26,521 nt of DNA from Comamonas_F sp047606565. GTDB taxonomy: Bacteria; Pseudomonadota; Gammaproteobacteria; Burkholderiales; Burkholderiaceae_C. The stretch is taken from positions 1 to 26,521 of the forward strand of contig JASGEH010000175.1 in the NCBI GenBank assembly GCA_047606565.1. The letters are read 5' to 3'. The notes beneath the pieces are model-generated. The model did not search any database. It was not told the origin of the DNA and saw only the letters and a list, made by a program, of their open reading frames with translations. A program made the translations under genes and the position numbers. Shown piece by piece: positions 1 to 7,751 of the stretch (position 1 is its first letter; every line of letters begins with the position of its first letter).

Positions 1-997
1 CCTGGTCGAGTGCGGCGCTGGCCAGCAGCTCGACGCACAGCGTCTCGTAGTCGATGCCCGCCGCGCGCGCCGACATCGGCACCAGCGAATGGCCGGTCAT
101 GCCCGGCGAGGTGTTGATCTCCAGCAGATAGGGCTCGCGCGTGGCGGCGTCGATCATCACGTCGATGCGGCCCCAGCCACGGCAGCCCAGCGTGCGGTAG
201 GCCTTGAGCACCAGGTCCTGGATGCGCGCCTCCTCCTGCGCCGGCAGGCCGCTGGGCACCAGGTAGTGGGTGTCGTCGGTGAAGTATTTGTTCTCGTAGT
301 CGTAGTTGCCCTCGGGCGCGACGATGCGGATGGCCGGCAGCGCGCGCGCGGCCGCGCCGCTGCCCAGGATCGGGCAGGTCACCTCGTCGCCGGCGATGAA
401 CTGCTCGCACAGCACCTCGGCGTCGAGCACGGCGGCGGCCTCGACGGCGGCGGCCAGTTGCTCGCGCGAGCCGACCTTGGCGACGCCGATGGACGAGCCC
501 TCGCGCGCGGGCTTGACCACCAGCGGCAGGCCCAGCCGCGCGACCAGCGCATCGAGCGCGGCCGCGTCGGCCTCGCCCTGGCGCAGCAGCACGTAGCGCG
601 GCGTCGGCACGCCCTCGTGCGACCAGACGCGCTTGGTCATGGTCTTGTCGATGCCGATGGCCGAGGCCATCACGCCCGAGCCGGTGTAGGGGATGCCCAG
701 CAGTTCAAGCGCGCCCTGCACCGTGCCGTCCTCGCCGAAGCGGCCGTGCAGGGCGATGAAGCAGCGCTGGAAGCCTTCGGCCTTGAGTTCGGAGAGGTCG
801 CGCTCGGCCGGGTCGAAGGCATGCGCGTCGACGCCCTGGGCGCGCAGCGCCGCCAGCACGCCGGCACCCGACATCAGCGAGACCTCGCGCTCGGCCGAGG
901 CGCCGCCCATCAGCACGGCGACCTTGCCGAACGCCGGCACCGCGCGCGGCGAGCTCTGTTCGTTCACGGGACTTCCTCCGTTCTGGACCGCGCTCAT
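1..997 (-). CDS. ddl: D-alanine--D-alanine ligase, 3' end cut by window edge
   Basis: An ATP-grasp ligase that joins two D-alanines into the dipeptide that MurF adds to the peptidoglycan precursor, in the cytoplasm. The reading frame is open from 997 to the left edge (332 codons), so only the last few residues can be missing for a family of about 310-330 residues. Visible signatures are an N-terminal KVAVLMGGASAEREVSLMSG, then ALHGRFGEDGTVQG, VVKPAREGSSIGV, and near the C-terminus LLEINTSPGMTGHS, which carries the metal-binding Glu and Asn. I chose the ATG at 997 because it overlaps the murC stop as ATGA, like most junctions here. A GTG at 967 with GGAGGA six bases upstream is a serious alternative start. 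Last visible gene of the dcw operon. Confidence 0.95.
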   Translation of the reverse strand, partial: MSAVQNGGSPVNEQSSPRAVPAFGKVAVLMGGASAEREVSLMSGAGVLAALRAQGVDAHAFDPAERDLSELKAEGFQRCFIALHGRFGEDGTVQGALELLGIPYTGSGVMASAIGIDKTMTKRVWSHEGVPTPRYVLLRQGEADAAALDALVARLGLPLVVKPAREGSSIGVAKVGSREQLAAAVEAAAVLDAEVLCEQFIAGDEVTCPILGSGAAARALPAIRIVAPEGNYDYENKYFTDDTHYLVPSGLPAQEEARIQDLVLKAYRTLGCRGWGRIDVMIDAATREPYLLEINTSPGMTGHSLVPMSARAAGIDYETLCVELLASAALDQ

Positions 998-2415
998 GCC
1001 GTCTGCTCCCCGGCCGCGCCGAATCGTTCCACCACCTGCGCGCAGACGCCGCCGATCGAGCCGGCGCCCATGCACAGCACCACGTCGCCGGGCCGGGCGT
1101 TGTCGATGATGGCCTGCGGCAGCTCCGCGACCGGGTCGACGAACACCGGCTCGACCTTGCCGGCCACGCGCAGCGCGCGCGCCAGCGAGCGGCCGTCGGC
1201 GGCCACGATGGGCGCCTCGCCGGCCGCGTAGACCTCGGTCAGCAGCACGCTGTCGGCGCCCTGGCCGATGACCTTGACGAAGTCCTCGAAGCAGTCGCGC
1301 GTGCGGGTGTAGCGGTGCGGCTGGAAGGCCAGCACCAGCCGGCGCTGCGGGAAGGCGCCGCGCGCGGCCGCCAGCGTGGCGGCCATCTCGACCGGGTGGT
1401 GGCCGTAGTCGTCGATCAGCGTGATGTGCCCGCCCGCCGGCAGCGGCACCTCGCCATAGCGCTGGAAGCGCCGGCCCACGCCCTTGAAGACCGCCAGCGC
1501 CTGCTGCACGGCGGCATCGGGCACGTCCAGCTCGGTCGCCACGGCAATCGCCGCCAGCGCGTTGAGCACGTTGTGGCGGCCCGCCAGGTTGAGCACGATG
1601 GGCAGGTCGGGCAGCGTCACGCCGTTGCGCCGCTGCACCGTGAAATGCATCTGGCCGCCGGCCGCGCGCACGTCGATGGCACGCACCTGGGCCGATTCCT
1701 CGAAGCCGTAGGAGGTGATCGGGCGCGAGACCTGCGGCACGATCTCGCGCAGCGCCGGGTCGTCGGTGCACAGCACGGCCGCGCCGTAGAACGGCAGGCG
1801 GTGCAGGAAATCGACGAAAGCGCCCTTGAGCCGGCCGAAGTCGTGCCCGTAGGTGTCCATGTGGTCGGCGTCGATGTTGGTGACCACCGCCATCACCGGC
1901 AGCAGGTTGAGGAAGGACGCGTCGGACTCGTCGGCCTCGGCCACCAGGTATTCGCCGGTGCCCAGCTTGGCGTTGGCGCCGGCGCTGTTGAGCTTGCCGC
2001 CGATCACGAAGGTCGGGTCCAGGCCGCCGGCGTGCAGCACGCTGGCCACCAGGCTGGTGGTGGTGGTCTTGCCGTGGGTGCCGGCGATGGCGATGCCGCG
2101 GCGCAGCCGCATCAGCTCGGCCAGCATCACCGCGCGCGGCACCACCGGGATCAGCCGCGCGCGGGCGGCGGCGACCTCGGGGTTGGCGTCGTCGACGGCG
2201 CTGGAGATGACCACCGCGTCGGCGCCCTGCATGTTGCCGGCGGCGTGTCCCACGAAGGTCCGGATGCCCTGCGCGGCCAGCCGGCGCAGGGTCGGCCCGT
2301 CGGCGATGTCCGAGCCGCTGATGGCGTAGCCCAGGTTGTGCAGCACCTCGGCGATGCCGGACATGCCGACCCCGCCGATGCCGACGAAATGAATGTGTTG
2401 GATCGCGTGCTTCAT
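994..2415 (-). CDS. murC: UDP-N-acetylmuramate--L-alanine ligase
   Basis: MurC adds L-alanine to UDP-MurNAc using ATP, the first Mur ligase step of the cytoplasmic peptidoglycan pathway. The 473-residue protein is normal in length. An N-terminal Rossmann-type segment (FVGIGGVGMSGIAEVL, residues about 10-25) binds the UDP-sugar, the ATP loop GTHGKTTT lies at residues 112-119, and later motifs include EADESDASFL, NIDADHMDTY, GRHNVLNALAA and DDYGHHPVE. The frame could be extended seven codons upstream, but the ATG at 2415 overlaps the murG stop as ATGA and gives the usual family N-terminus. The stop overlaps the ddl ATG in the same way. I see nothing unusual. Confidence 0.97.
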   Translation of the reverse strand: MKHAIQHIHFVGIGGVGMSGIAEVLHNLGYAISGSDIADGPTLRRLAAQGIRTFVGHAAGNMQGADAVVISSAVDDANPEVAAARARLIPVVPRAVMLAELMRLRRGIAIAGTHGKTTTTSLVASVLHAGGLDPTFVIGGKLNSAGANAKLGTGEYLVAEADESDASFLNLLPVMAVVTNIDADHMDTYGHDFGRLKGAFVDFLHRLPFYGAAVLCTDDPALREIVPQVSRPITSYGFEESAQVRAIDVRAAGGQMHFTVQRRNGVTLPDLPIVLNLAGRHNVLNALAAIAVATELDVPDAAVQQALAVFKGVGRRFQRYGEVPLPAGGHITLIDDYGHHPVEMAATLAAARGAFPQRRLVLAFQPHRYTRTRDCFEDFVKVIGQGADSVLLTEVYAAGEAPIVAADGRSLARALRVAGKVEPVFVDPVAELPQAIIDNARPGDVVLCMGAGSIGGVCAQVVERFGAAGEQTA

Positions 2416-3533
2416 GGCTGGGACAGCTCCTCGCACGCCTGCACCATGATGTTCACGGCTTCGGTCTTTTCCATGTGCTTGGCCTTCTCCCCCATCTGCA
2501 CGAGGGTCGGGCGCTCCATTGTCGAAATCAGGTCGGCCAACTTGCGCGGCGTCAGGTCGCGCTGCTGGGCCAGCCAGCCGGCACCCGCGTCCACCAGGAA
2601 ACGGGCATTGGTGGTCTGGTGGTCGTCCACCGCCGAGGGGAAAGGCACGAACACCGCCGGCACGCCCACCGCGGCCAACTCGGTGACGGTGCTGGCGCCG
2701 GCGCGCGCCACCAGCACGTCAGCCTCGGCATAGGCGCTGGCAACGTCGTCGATGAAGGGCAGCAGCGTGGCCTCGACACCGGCGGCGGCGTAGTTGGCGC
2801 GCAGCGCGTCGATCTGCGCGGCGCCGCTCTGGTGGGTGACGACCGGGCGCTGCGCGGCGGGCAGCAGCGCCAGCGCCTGCGGCACCACCTCGTTGAGGCC
2901 GCGCGCGCCCAGGCTGCCGCCCACCACCAAGAGGCGCAGCGGGCCGCTGCGGCCGGCGTAGCGCGCAGCCGGCGCCGGCTGCGCCAGGAAGGGCGCGCGC
3001 AGCGGGTTGCCGATCCAGGCGGCGCCGGGCAAGGCATCGGGGAAGGCCGTGTAGACCCGCTGGGCGAGCCGGGCCAGCATCTTGTTGGCCAGGCCGGCCA
3101 CCGAGTTCTGCTCGTGCAGCACCAGCGGCTTGCCCAGCAGCACGCTCATCAGGCCGCCGGGGAAGGTGACGTAGCCGCCAAAGCCCAGCACCACGTCGGG
3201 CCGCACCCGGCGCACCACGGCCAGGCTTTGCGCGAAGGCCTTGAGCAGGCGCAGCGGCAGCAGCAGCAAGGTCTTGAAGCCCTTGCCGCGCACGCCGCCG
3301 AAGTCGATGGTCTCGAAGGCGAAGCCCTGCGGCGGCACCAGCCGGCTTTCCATGCTGGGCTTTTCGGCGCTGCCGGGCGCGCCCAGCCAATGCACGCGCC
3401 AGCCGCGCTCGCGCAGCGCCTGCGCCACCGCCATGGCCGGGAAGATGTGGCCGCCGGTGCCGCCGGCCATCACCAGCGCTACCTTCGGGCGCGCCTGCGG
3501 GCGGGGGGGCGAGGTCGACATGGCATTGCTCAT
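2412..3533 (-). CDS. murG: Lipid II synthase, UDP-GlcNAc:lipid I GlcNAc transferase
   Basis: MurG is a GT-B glycosyltransferase on the inner face of the membrane that transfers GlcNAc from UDP-GlcNAc to lipid I, giving lipid II. The protein has 373 residues. The glycine-rich loop GGTGGHIFPAMAV is at residues 24-36, followed by HEQNSVAGLANK and, in the C-terminal donor-binding half, GGSLGARGLNEVVPQAL, HQSGA and the sugar-nucleotide segment RAGASTVTELAAVGVPAV. The start at 3533 overlaps the ftsW stop (ATGA). An in-frame ATG at 3521 would shorten the protein by four residues. The first 16 or so residues are proline-rich and precede the conserved core. Confidence 0.97.
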   Translation of the reverse strand: MSNAMSTSPPRPQARPKVALVMAGGTGGHIFPAMAVAQALRERGWRVHWLGAPGSAEKPSMESRLVPPQGFAFETIDFGGVRGKGFKTLLLLPLRLLKAFAQSLAVVRRVRPDVVLGFGGYVTFPGGLMSVLLGKPLVLHEQNSVAGLANKMLARLAQRVYTAFPDALPGAAWIGNPLRAPFLAQPAPAARYAGRSGPLRLLVVGGSLGARGLNEVVPQALALLPAAQRPVVTHQSGAAQIDALRANYAAAGVEATLLPFIDDVASAYAEADVLVARAGASTVTELAAVGVPAVFVPFPSAVDDHQTTNARFLVDAGAGWLAQQRDLTPRKLADLISTMERPTLVQMGEKAKHMEKTEAVNIMVQACEELSQP

Positions 3534-4813
3534 CGCGCGCGCCCTCCCCGGCCCTGCATCATGAGCGCGCGGTTCTCGTAGTCCACGCGCAGCACGATGG
3601 CCAGTGCCACCAGGTTCAACAGAATGGCCGAGCCGCCGTAGCTCATCAGCGGCAGCGTCAGGCCCTTGGTCGGCAGCGCGCCCAGGTTCACCCCCATGTT
3701 GATGAAGGTCTGGAAGCCCATCCACAGCGCGATGCCCTGCGCCACCAGCCCGGAGAACACGCGATCGAGCGCGATCGCCTGGCGGCCGATGTGCATGATG
3801 CGGCGCGTCAGCCACAGGAACAGGCCGATCAGGATGCACACGCCCACCAGGCCGAACTCCTCGCCCAGCACCGCCATCAGGAAGTCGGTGTGCGCCTCGG
3901 GCAGCCAGCTCAGTTTCTCGACGCTGTTGCCCAGGCCCTGGCCGAACCACTCGCCGCGCCCGAAGGCGATCAGCGAATGCGAGAGCTGGTAGCCCTTGCC
4001 CAGCACGTGCTTCTCGTCCCACGGGTCGAGGTAGGCGAAGATGCGCTCGCGCCGCCATTCGCTGGAAAACACCATCAGCGCGAAGGCGCCCACGCACAGC
4101 AGCGCGATCAGGAAGAACATGCGCGCGTTGACGCCGCCCAGGAACAGAATGCCCATGGCGACCACCGCGATCACCAGGAAGGCGCCCATGTCCGGCTCGG
4201 CCAGCAGCAGCAAGCCGACCACCACCACCGCCACCGCCATGGGAGCGACGGCGCGGAAGAAGTTTTCCTTCACGTCCATCTTGCGCACCATGTAGTTGGC
4301 CGCGTACATGACCACCGCCAGCTTGCCCAGTTCGGAGGGCTGGAAGTTCAGCACCTTCAGCGAGATCCAGCGGCGCGCGCCGTTGACGTTGACGCCGATG
4401 CCCGGGATCAGCACCAGGATCAGCAGCAGCAGCGTGACCACGAACAGCCACGGCGCCCAGCGCTCCCAGGTCTCCATGGGCACCTGGAACACCAGCACCC
4501 CGACCAACAGCCCGATCGCCATCGACGAGAGGTGGCGCACGAAGAAGTGGGTGCTGCCGTAGTTGGCGAAGCGCGGGTTGTCCGGCAGCGCGATGGAGGC
4601 CGAATACACCATCACCAGCCCCCAGGCCAGGATGGCGGCGACCACCCACAGCAGCGCCTGGTCGAAGCCCAGCAGGCGCGCCGGCGTGGTGCTGGCGCGC
4701 GCGTAGGCGTGCGAGTCGATGCGCACGGGCAGTTGCTCGGGCACGCCTTGGGCGCGCTTGCGCCGGCCCAGCCAGCCCAGCGGATTGAAGCCGCGCGAAG
4801 CCCGGGCGCTCAT
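3530..4813 (-). CDS. ftsW: Septal peptidoglycan glycosyltransferase FtsW (SEDS family)
   Basis: FtsW is a multi-pass inner membrane SEDS protein that polymerises lipid II at the division septum together with the transpeptidase FtsI, encoded four genes upstream. The 427-residue product has a basic cytoplasmic N-terminus of about 45 residues, then about ten hydrophobic segments. Family signatures include GARRWI, NFQPSELGKLA, AEPDMGAF, the periplasmic-loop segment SLIAFGRGEWFGQGLGNS, LPEAHTDFLMAVLGEEFG and, near the end, LPTKGLTLPLMSYGGSA. The ATG at 4813 overlaps the murD stop as ATGA. The reading frame stays open far upstream inside murD, but the homology begins here. The stop overlaps the murG start. 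Confidence 0.97.
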   Translation of the reverse strand: MSARASRGFNPLGWLGRRKRAQGVPEQLPVRIDSHAYARASTTPARLLGFDQALLWVVAAILAWGLVMVYSASIALPDNPRFANYGSTHFFVRHLSSMAIGLLVGVLVFQVPMETWERWAPWLFVVTLLLLILVLIPGIGVNVNGARRWISLKVLNFQPSELGKLAVVMYAANYMVRKMDVKENFFRAVAPMAVAVVVVGLLLLAEPDMGAFLVIAVVAMGILFLGGVNARMFFLIALLCVGAFALMVFSSEWRRERIFAYLDPWDEKHVLGKGYQLSHSLIAFGRGEWFGQGLGNSVEKLSWLPEAHTDFLMAVLGEEFGLVGVCILIGLFLWLTRRIMHIGRQAIALDRVFSGLVAQGIALWMGFQTFINMGVNLGALPTKGLTLPLMSYGGSAILLNLVALAIVLRVDYENRALMMQGRGGRAR

Positions 4814-6558
4814 GCCGCATCCTCCACGGCGGGGGCCGCCGGCAGGCCGTCCTCGGCCAGGGCCTGCACGGCCTCGACGAAGACCCGGGCGCGGTGGCCG
4901 TAGTCGTCGAACATGTCGAAGCTGGCGCAGGCCGGCGACATCAGCACCGCATCGCCCGCGTGGGCCCGGCGGGCGGCCTCGCGCACCGCCTCGACCATGC
5001 TGGCGGCGTGCAGCAGCGGCACGCCGCTGTCGGCCAGGGCGGCCTCGATCAGCGGCGCGTCGCGGCCGATCAGCACCACCGCGCGCGCATGGCGGGCGAC
5101 CGGCCCGGCCAACGGGGTGAAATCCTGCCCCTTGCCGACGCCGCCCAGGATGACCACCAGCCGGCGCTCCTGGCCCAGCCCGCGCAGCGCGGCGACGGTG
5201 GCGCCGACGTTGGTGCCCTTGCTGTCGTCGAAGAACTCGACCTCGCCGATCAGCGCCACCGGCTCGACGCGGTGCGGCTCGCCGGTGTACTCGCGCAGCC
5301 CGTACAGCATGGGCGCCAGCGGGCAGCCAGCGGCGGCGGCCAGCGCCAGCGCCGACAGCGCGTTGACCGCGTTGTGGCGGCCACGGATGCGCAGCGCGTC
5401 GGCCGGCATCAGGCGTTGGATGAACAGTTCCTCTTCCTCGCCACGGCGGCGCTTGCGGGTCTCGTCGGCTTCCTGCGCGCGCACCAGCCAGGACATGCCG
5501 TGCACGGTCTCGATGCCGAAGTCGCCCGGGCGGCGCGGCATGTCGCTGCCGAAGGTCAGGTAGGCACGCTGCTGCGGCTTTTGCAGCCGGACCTTGACCG
5601 GCGGCGGCAGCATGGCCATCACCGCCTCGTCTTCGCGGTTGAGCAGCATCAGGCCGGACTGGCCGAAGATGCGCGCCTTGGCGGCGGCATAGGCCGCCAT
5701 CGAGCCGTGCCAGTCGAGGTGGTCCTGCGACAGGTTGAGCACGGCGGCGGCGGTCGGCTCGAAGTTGTCGATGCCGTCGAGCTGGAAGCTGGAGAGCTCC
5801 AGCACCCAGACCTGCGGCAGCGCCGCCAGTTCGGGCGCGGCGGGCTCGGGGGCCTCGACCGCGAGAGCAACGGCGGCTTCCTCGTCGTCCTCGCTCTCGG
5901 CCACTTCGGCGTTGAGCCGGGCCGAATCGCGCAGCGCCTGGTCGATGCCGGCCAGCGTGTCGGCCGTCTGCGGGGTGTCGCTGGCCTCGGCGGCCTGGGC
6001 AGCCTGGGCGGCGGCTTCGGCGGCGGCCTGCGCGTCGGCCAGCGCCTGGGCATCGAGGTGGCTCGTCAGGGTGTCGAGCAAGGTCGGACCGATGTTGCCG
6101 GCCACGGCCACGCGGCGGCCGGCGCGCTCGACCAGTTGGCCGGTCAGCGCGGTCACCGTGGTCTTGCCGTTGGTGCCGGTCACCGCCAGCACCTTGGGCG
6201 CGTAGCCGCGCGTTTCGCGCAGATCGGCCAGCGCCTGGGCGAACAGCGTCAGCTCGCCACCGGTCCACAGCCCGATGGCGCGCGCCGCCTCCAGCACCGG
6301 CGCGGTCTGCCCAGGCGCCAGGCCGGGGCTGCTGAAGACCGCGCGGATCGCCGTGCCCTCGACCAGCGCGGGCGTGAAGTCGCCGGCCACGAAGGCCGCC
6401 TCGGGCACTTCGGCGCGCAGCGCGGCCAGCTGCGGTGGCGCCTCGCGCGTGTCGGCCACGGTCACCCGGGCGCCGCAGCGCGCGCACCAGCGCGCCATCG
6501 CCAGCCCGGACACGCCGAGGCCGAGGATGAGGACGGGGACGTCTTGAAGCGTGTTCAT
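4810..6558 (-). CDS. murD: UDP-MurNAc-L-Ala--D-glutamate ligase with a large Ala-rich insertion
   Basis: MurD adds D-glutamate to UDP-MurNAc-L-Ala with ATP hydrolysis in the cytoplasm. The N-terminal VLILGLGVSGLAMARW, the ATP loop VTGTNGKTT (from about residue 127), VAGNIG, WVLELSSFQLD (about 251-261), LSQDHLDWHG, GRHNAVNA, DDSKGTN and LGGVGKGQDF are all present, so the enzyme should be active. At 582 residues it is about 140 longer than the 438-residue E. coli enzyme. Most of the excess is an alanine-rich, then acidic, stretch at about residues 168-248, inserted between VAGNIG and the ELSSFQLD motif. A smaller charged insert (RKRRRGEEEE, about 368-377) precedes the C-terminal domain. The start at 6558 gives the family N-terminus and lies 13 bases after the mraY stop. 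The frame continues upstream but without family similarity. Confidence 0.96.
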   Translation of the reverse strand: MNTLQDVPVLILGLGVSGLAMARWCARCGARVTVADTREAPPQLAALRAEVPEAAFVAGDFTPALVEGTAIRAVFSSPGLAPGQTAPVLEAARAIGLWTGGELTLFAQALADLRETRGYAPKVLAVTGTNGKTTVTALTGQLVERAGRRVAVAGNIGPTLLDTLTSHLDAQALADAQAAAEAAAQAAQAAEASDTPQTADTLAGIDQALRDSARLNAEVAESEDDEEAAVALAVEAPEPAAPELAALPQVWVLELSSFQLDGIDNFEPTAAAVLNLSQDHLDWHGSMAAYAAAKARIFGQSGLMLLNREDEAVMAMLPPPVKVRLQKPQQRAYLTFGSDMPRRPGDFGIETVHGMSWLVRAQEADETRKRRRGEEEELFIQRLMPADALRIRGRHNAVNALSALALAAAAGCPLAPMLYGLREYTGEPHRVEPVALIGEVEFFDDSKGTNVGATVAALRGLGQERRLVVILGGVGKGQDFTPLAGPVARHARAVVLIGRDAPLIEAALADSGVPLLHAASMVEAVREAARRAHAGDAVLMSPACASFDMFDDYGHRARVFVEAVQALAEDGLPAAPAVEDAA

Positions 6559-6571
6559 GCCGGTGTCGTCC

Positions 6572-7750
6572 TCAGCGCAGCTTGAGCGAAGAAAGCGCCA
6601 GCAGGCACAGCAGCATGGTGACGATCCAGAAGCGGACCACCACCTGCGTCTCGTTCCACCCCTTCTTCTCGAAGTGGTGGTGCAGCGGCGCCATCTTGAA
6701 CAGCCGCTGGCCTTCGCCATAGCGGCGCTTGGTGTATTTGAACCAGCCCACCTGCAGCATCACCGACAGCGCCTCGACCACGAAGATGCCGCCCATCACG
6801 GCCAGCAGGATTTCCTGCCGCACGATCACCGCCACCGTGCCCAGCGCCGCGCCCAGCGCCAGCGCACCCACGTCGCCCATGAAGACCTGCGCCGGATGGG
6901 TGTTGAACCACAGGAAGGCCAGCCCGGCGCCGGCCAGCGCGGCGCAGAACACCAGCAGCTCGCCCGAGCCCGGGATGGAGGGGAAGATCAGGTAGCGCGC
7001 GTAGACCGCGTTGCCGGTGACGTAGGCGAACACCCCCAGCGTGGAGCCGACCAGCACCACCGGCATGATGGCCAGGCCGTCGAGCCCGTCGGTCAGGTTG
7101 ACGGCGTTGCTGGCGCCGACGATGACCAGGTAGGTCAGCACGATGAAGCCGGTGACGCCCAGCGGGTAGCTGACTTCCTTGAAGAAAGGCACCAGCAGGT
7201 TGGCGTGCGGCGGCAGAGCCACCGTGAAGCCCGACATCACCCAGTCCGTGAACAGCTCCCACACGCGCGCGTTGGAGCTTTCGGAGATGGCGAAAGCCAG
7301 CGCGAAGGCGGCGGCCAGGCCGATCGCCGACTGCCAGAAGTACTTCTCGCGCGAACGCATGCCCTCGGGGTCCTTCTTGACCACCTTGCGCCAGTCGTCC
7401 ACCCAGCCGATGGCGCCGAAGCCCAGCGTCACCAGCAGCACGATCCAGACGAAGCGGTTGGTCCAGTCGAACCACAGCAGCGTCGAGATGGCGATGCACA
7501 GCAGGATCAGCACGCCGCCCATGGTCGGCGTGCCGTTCTTGGAGAGATGGGTCTGCATGCCGTAAGCGCGGATCGGCTGGCCGATCTTGAGCGCGGCCAG
7601 CGCGCGGATCACCGCCGGCCCGGCCGCCAGGCCGATCAGCAAGGCCGTCATGGCCGCCATCACGGCGCGCAGCGTCAGGTACTGGAAGGCCCGCAGAAAG
7701 CTCCACTCGGGGCCCAGCGTCGACAGCCAGTTGAAAAGGCTCAGCAGCAT
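6572..7750 (-). CDS. mraY: Phospho-N-acetylmuramoyl-pentapeptide transferase (lipid I synthase)
   Basis: MraY is an integral membrane enzyme that transfers phospho-MurNAc-pentapeptide from UDP to undecaprenyl phosphate, forming lipid I, the substrate of MurG. The 392-residue product has about ten hydrophobic helices. Signatures are HLSKNGTPTMGG (residues 68-79), the catalytic Asp pair in GWVDDWRK (residues 118-119), NLTDGLDGLA, MGDVGALALG and the C-terminal HHHFEKKGWNE. The ATG at 7750 starts one base after the murEF stop. The frame extends 21 codons further upstream over the end of murEF, but that piece is not part of the family. Normal length, no oddities. Confidence 0.97.
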   Translation of the reverse strand: MLLSLFNWLSTLGPEWSFLRAFQYLTLRAVMAAMTALLIGLAAGPAVIRALAALKIGQPIRAYGMQTHLSKNGTPTMGGVLILLCIAISTLLWFDWTNRFVWIVLLVTLGFGAIGWVDDWRKVVKKDPEGMRSREKYFWQSAIGLAAAFALAFAISESSNARVWELFTDWVMSGFTVALPPHANLLVPFFKEVSYPLGVTGFIVLTYLVIVGASNAVNLTDGLDGLAIMPVVLVGSTLGVFAYVTGNAVYARYLIFPSIPGSGELLVFCAALAGAGLAFLWFNTHPAQVFMGDVGALALGAALGTVAVIVRQEILLAVMGGIFVVEALSVMLQVGWFKYTKRRYGEGQRLFKMAPLHHHFEKKGWNETQVVVRFWIVTMLLCLLALSSLKLR

Positions 7751-7751
7751 C

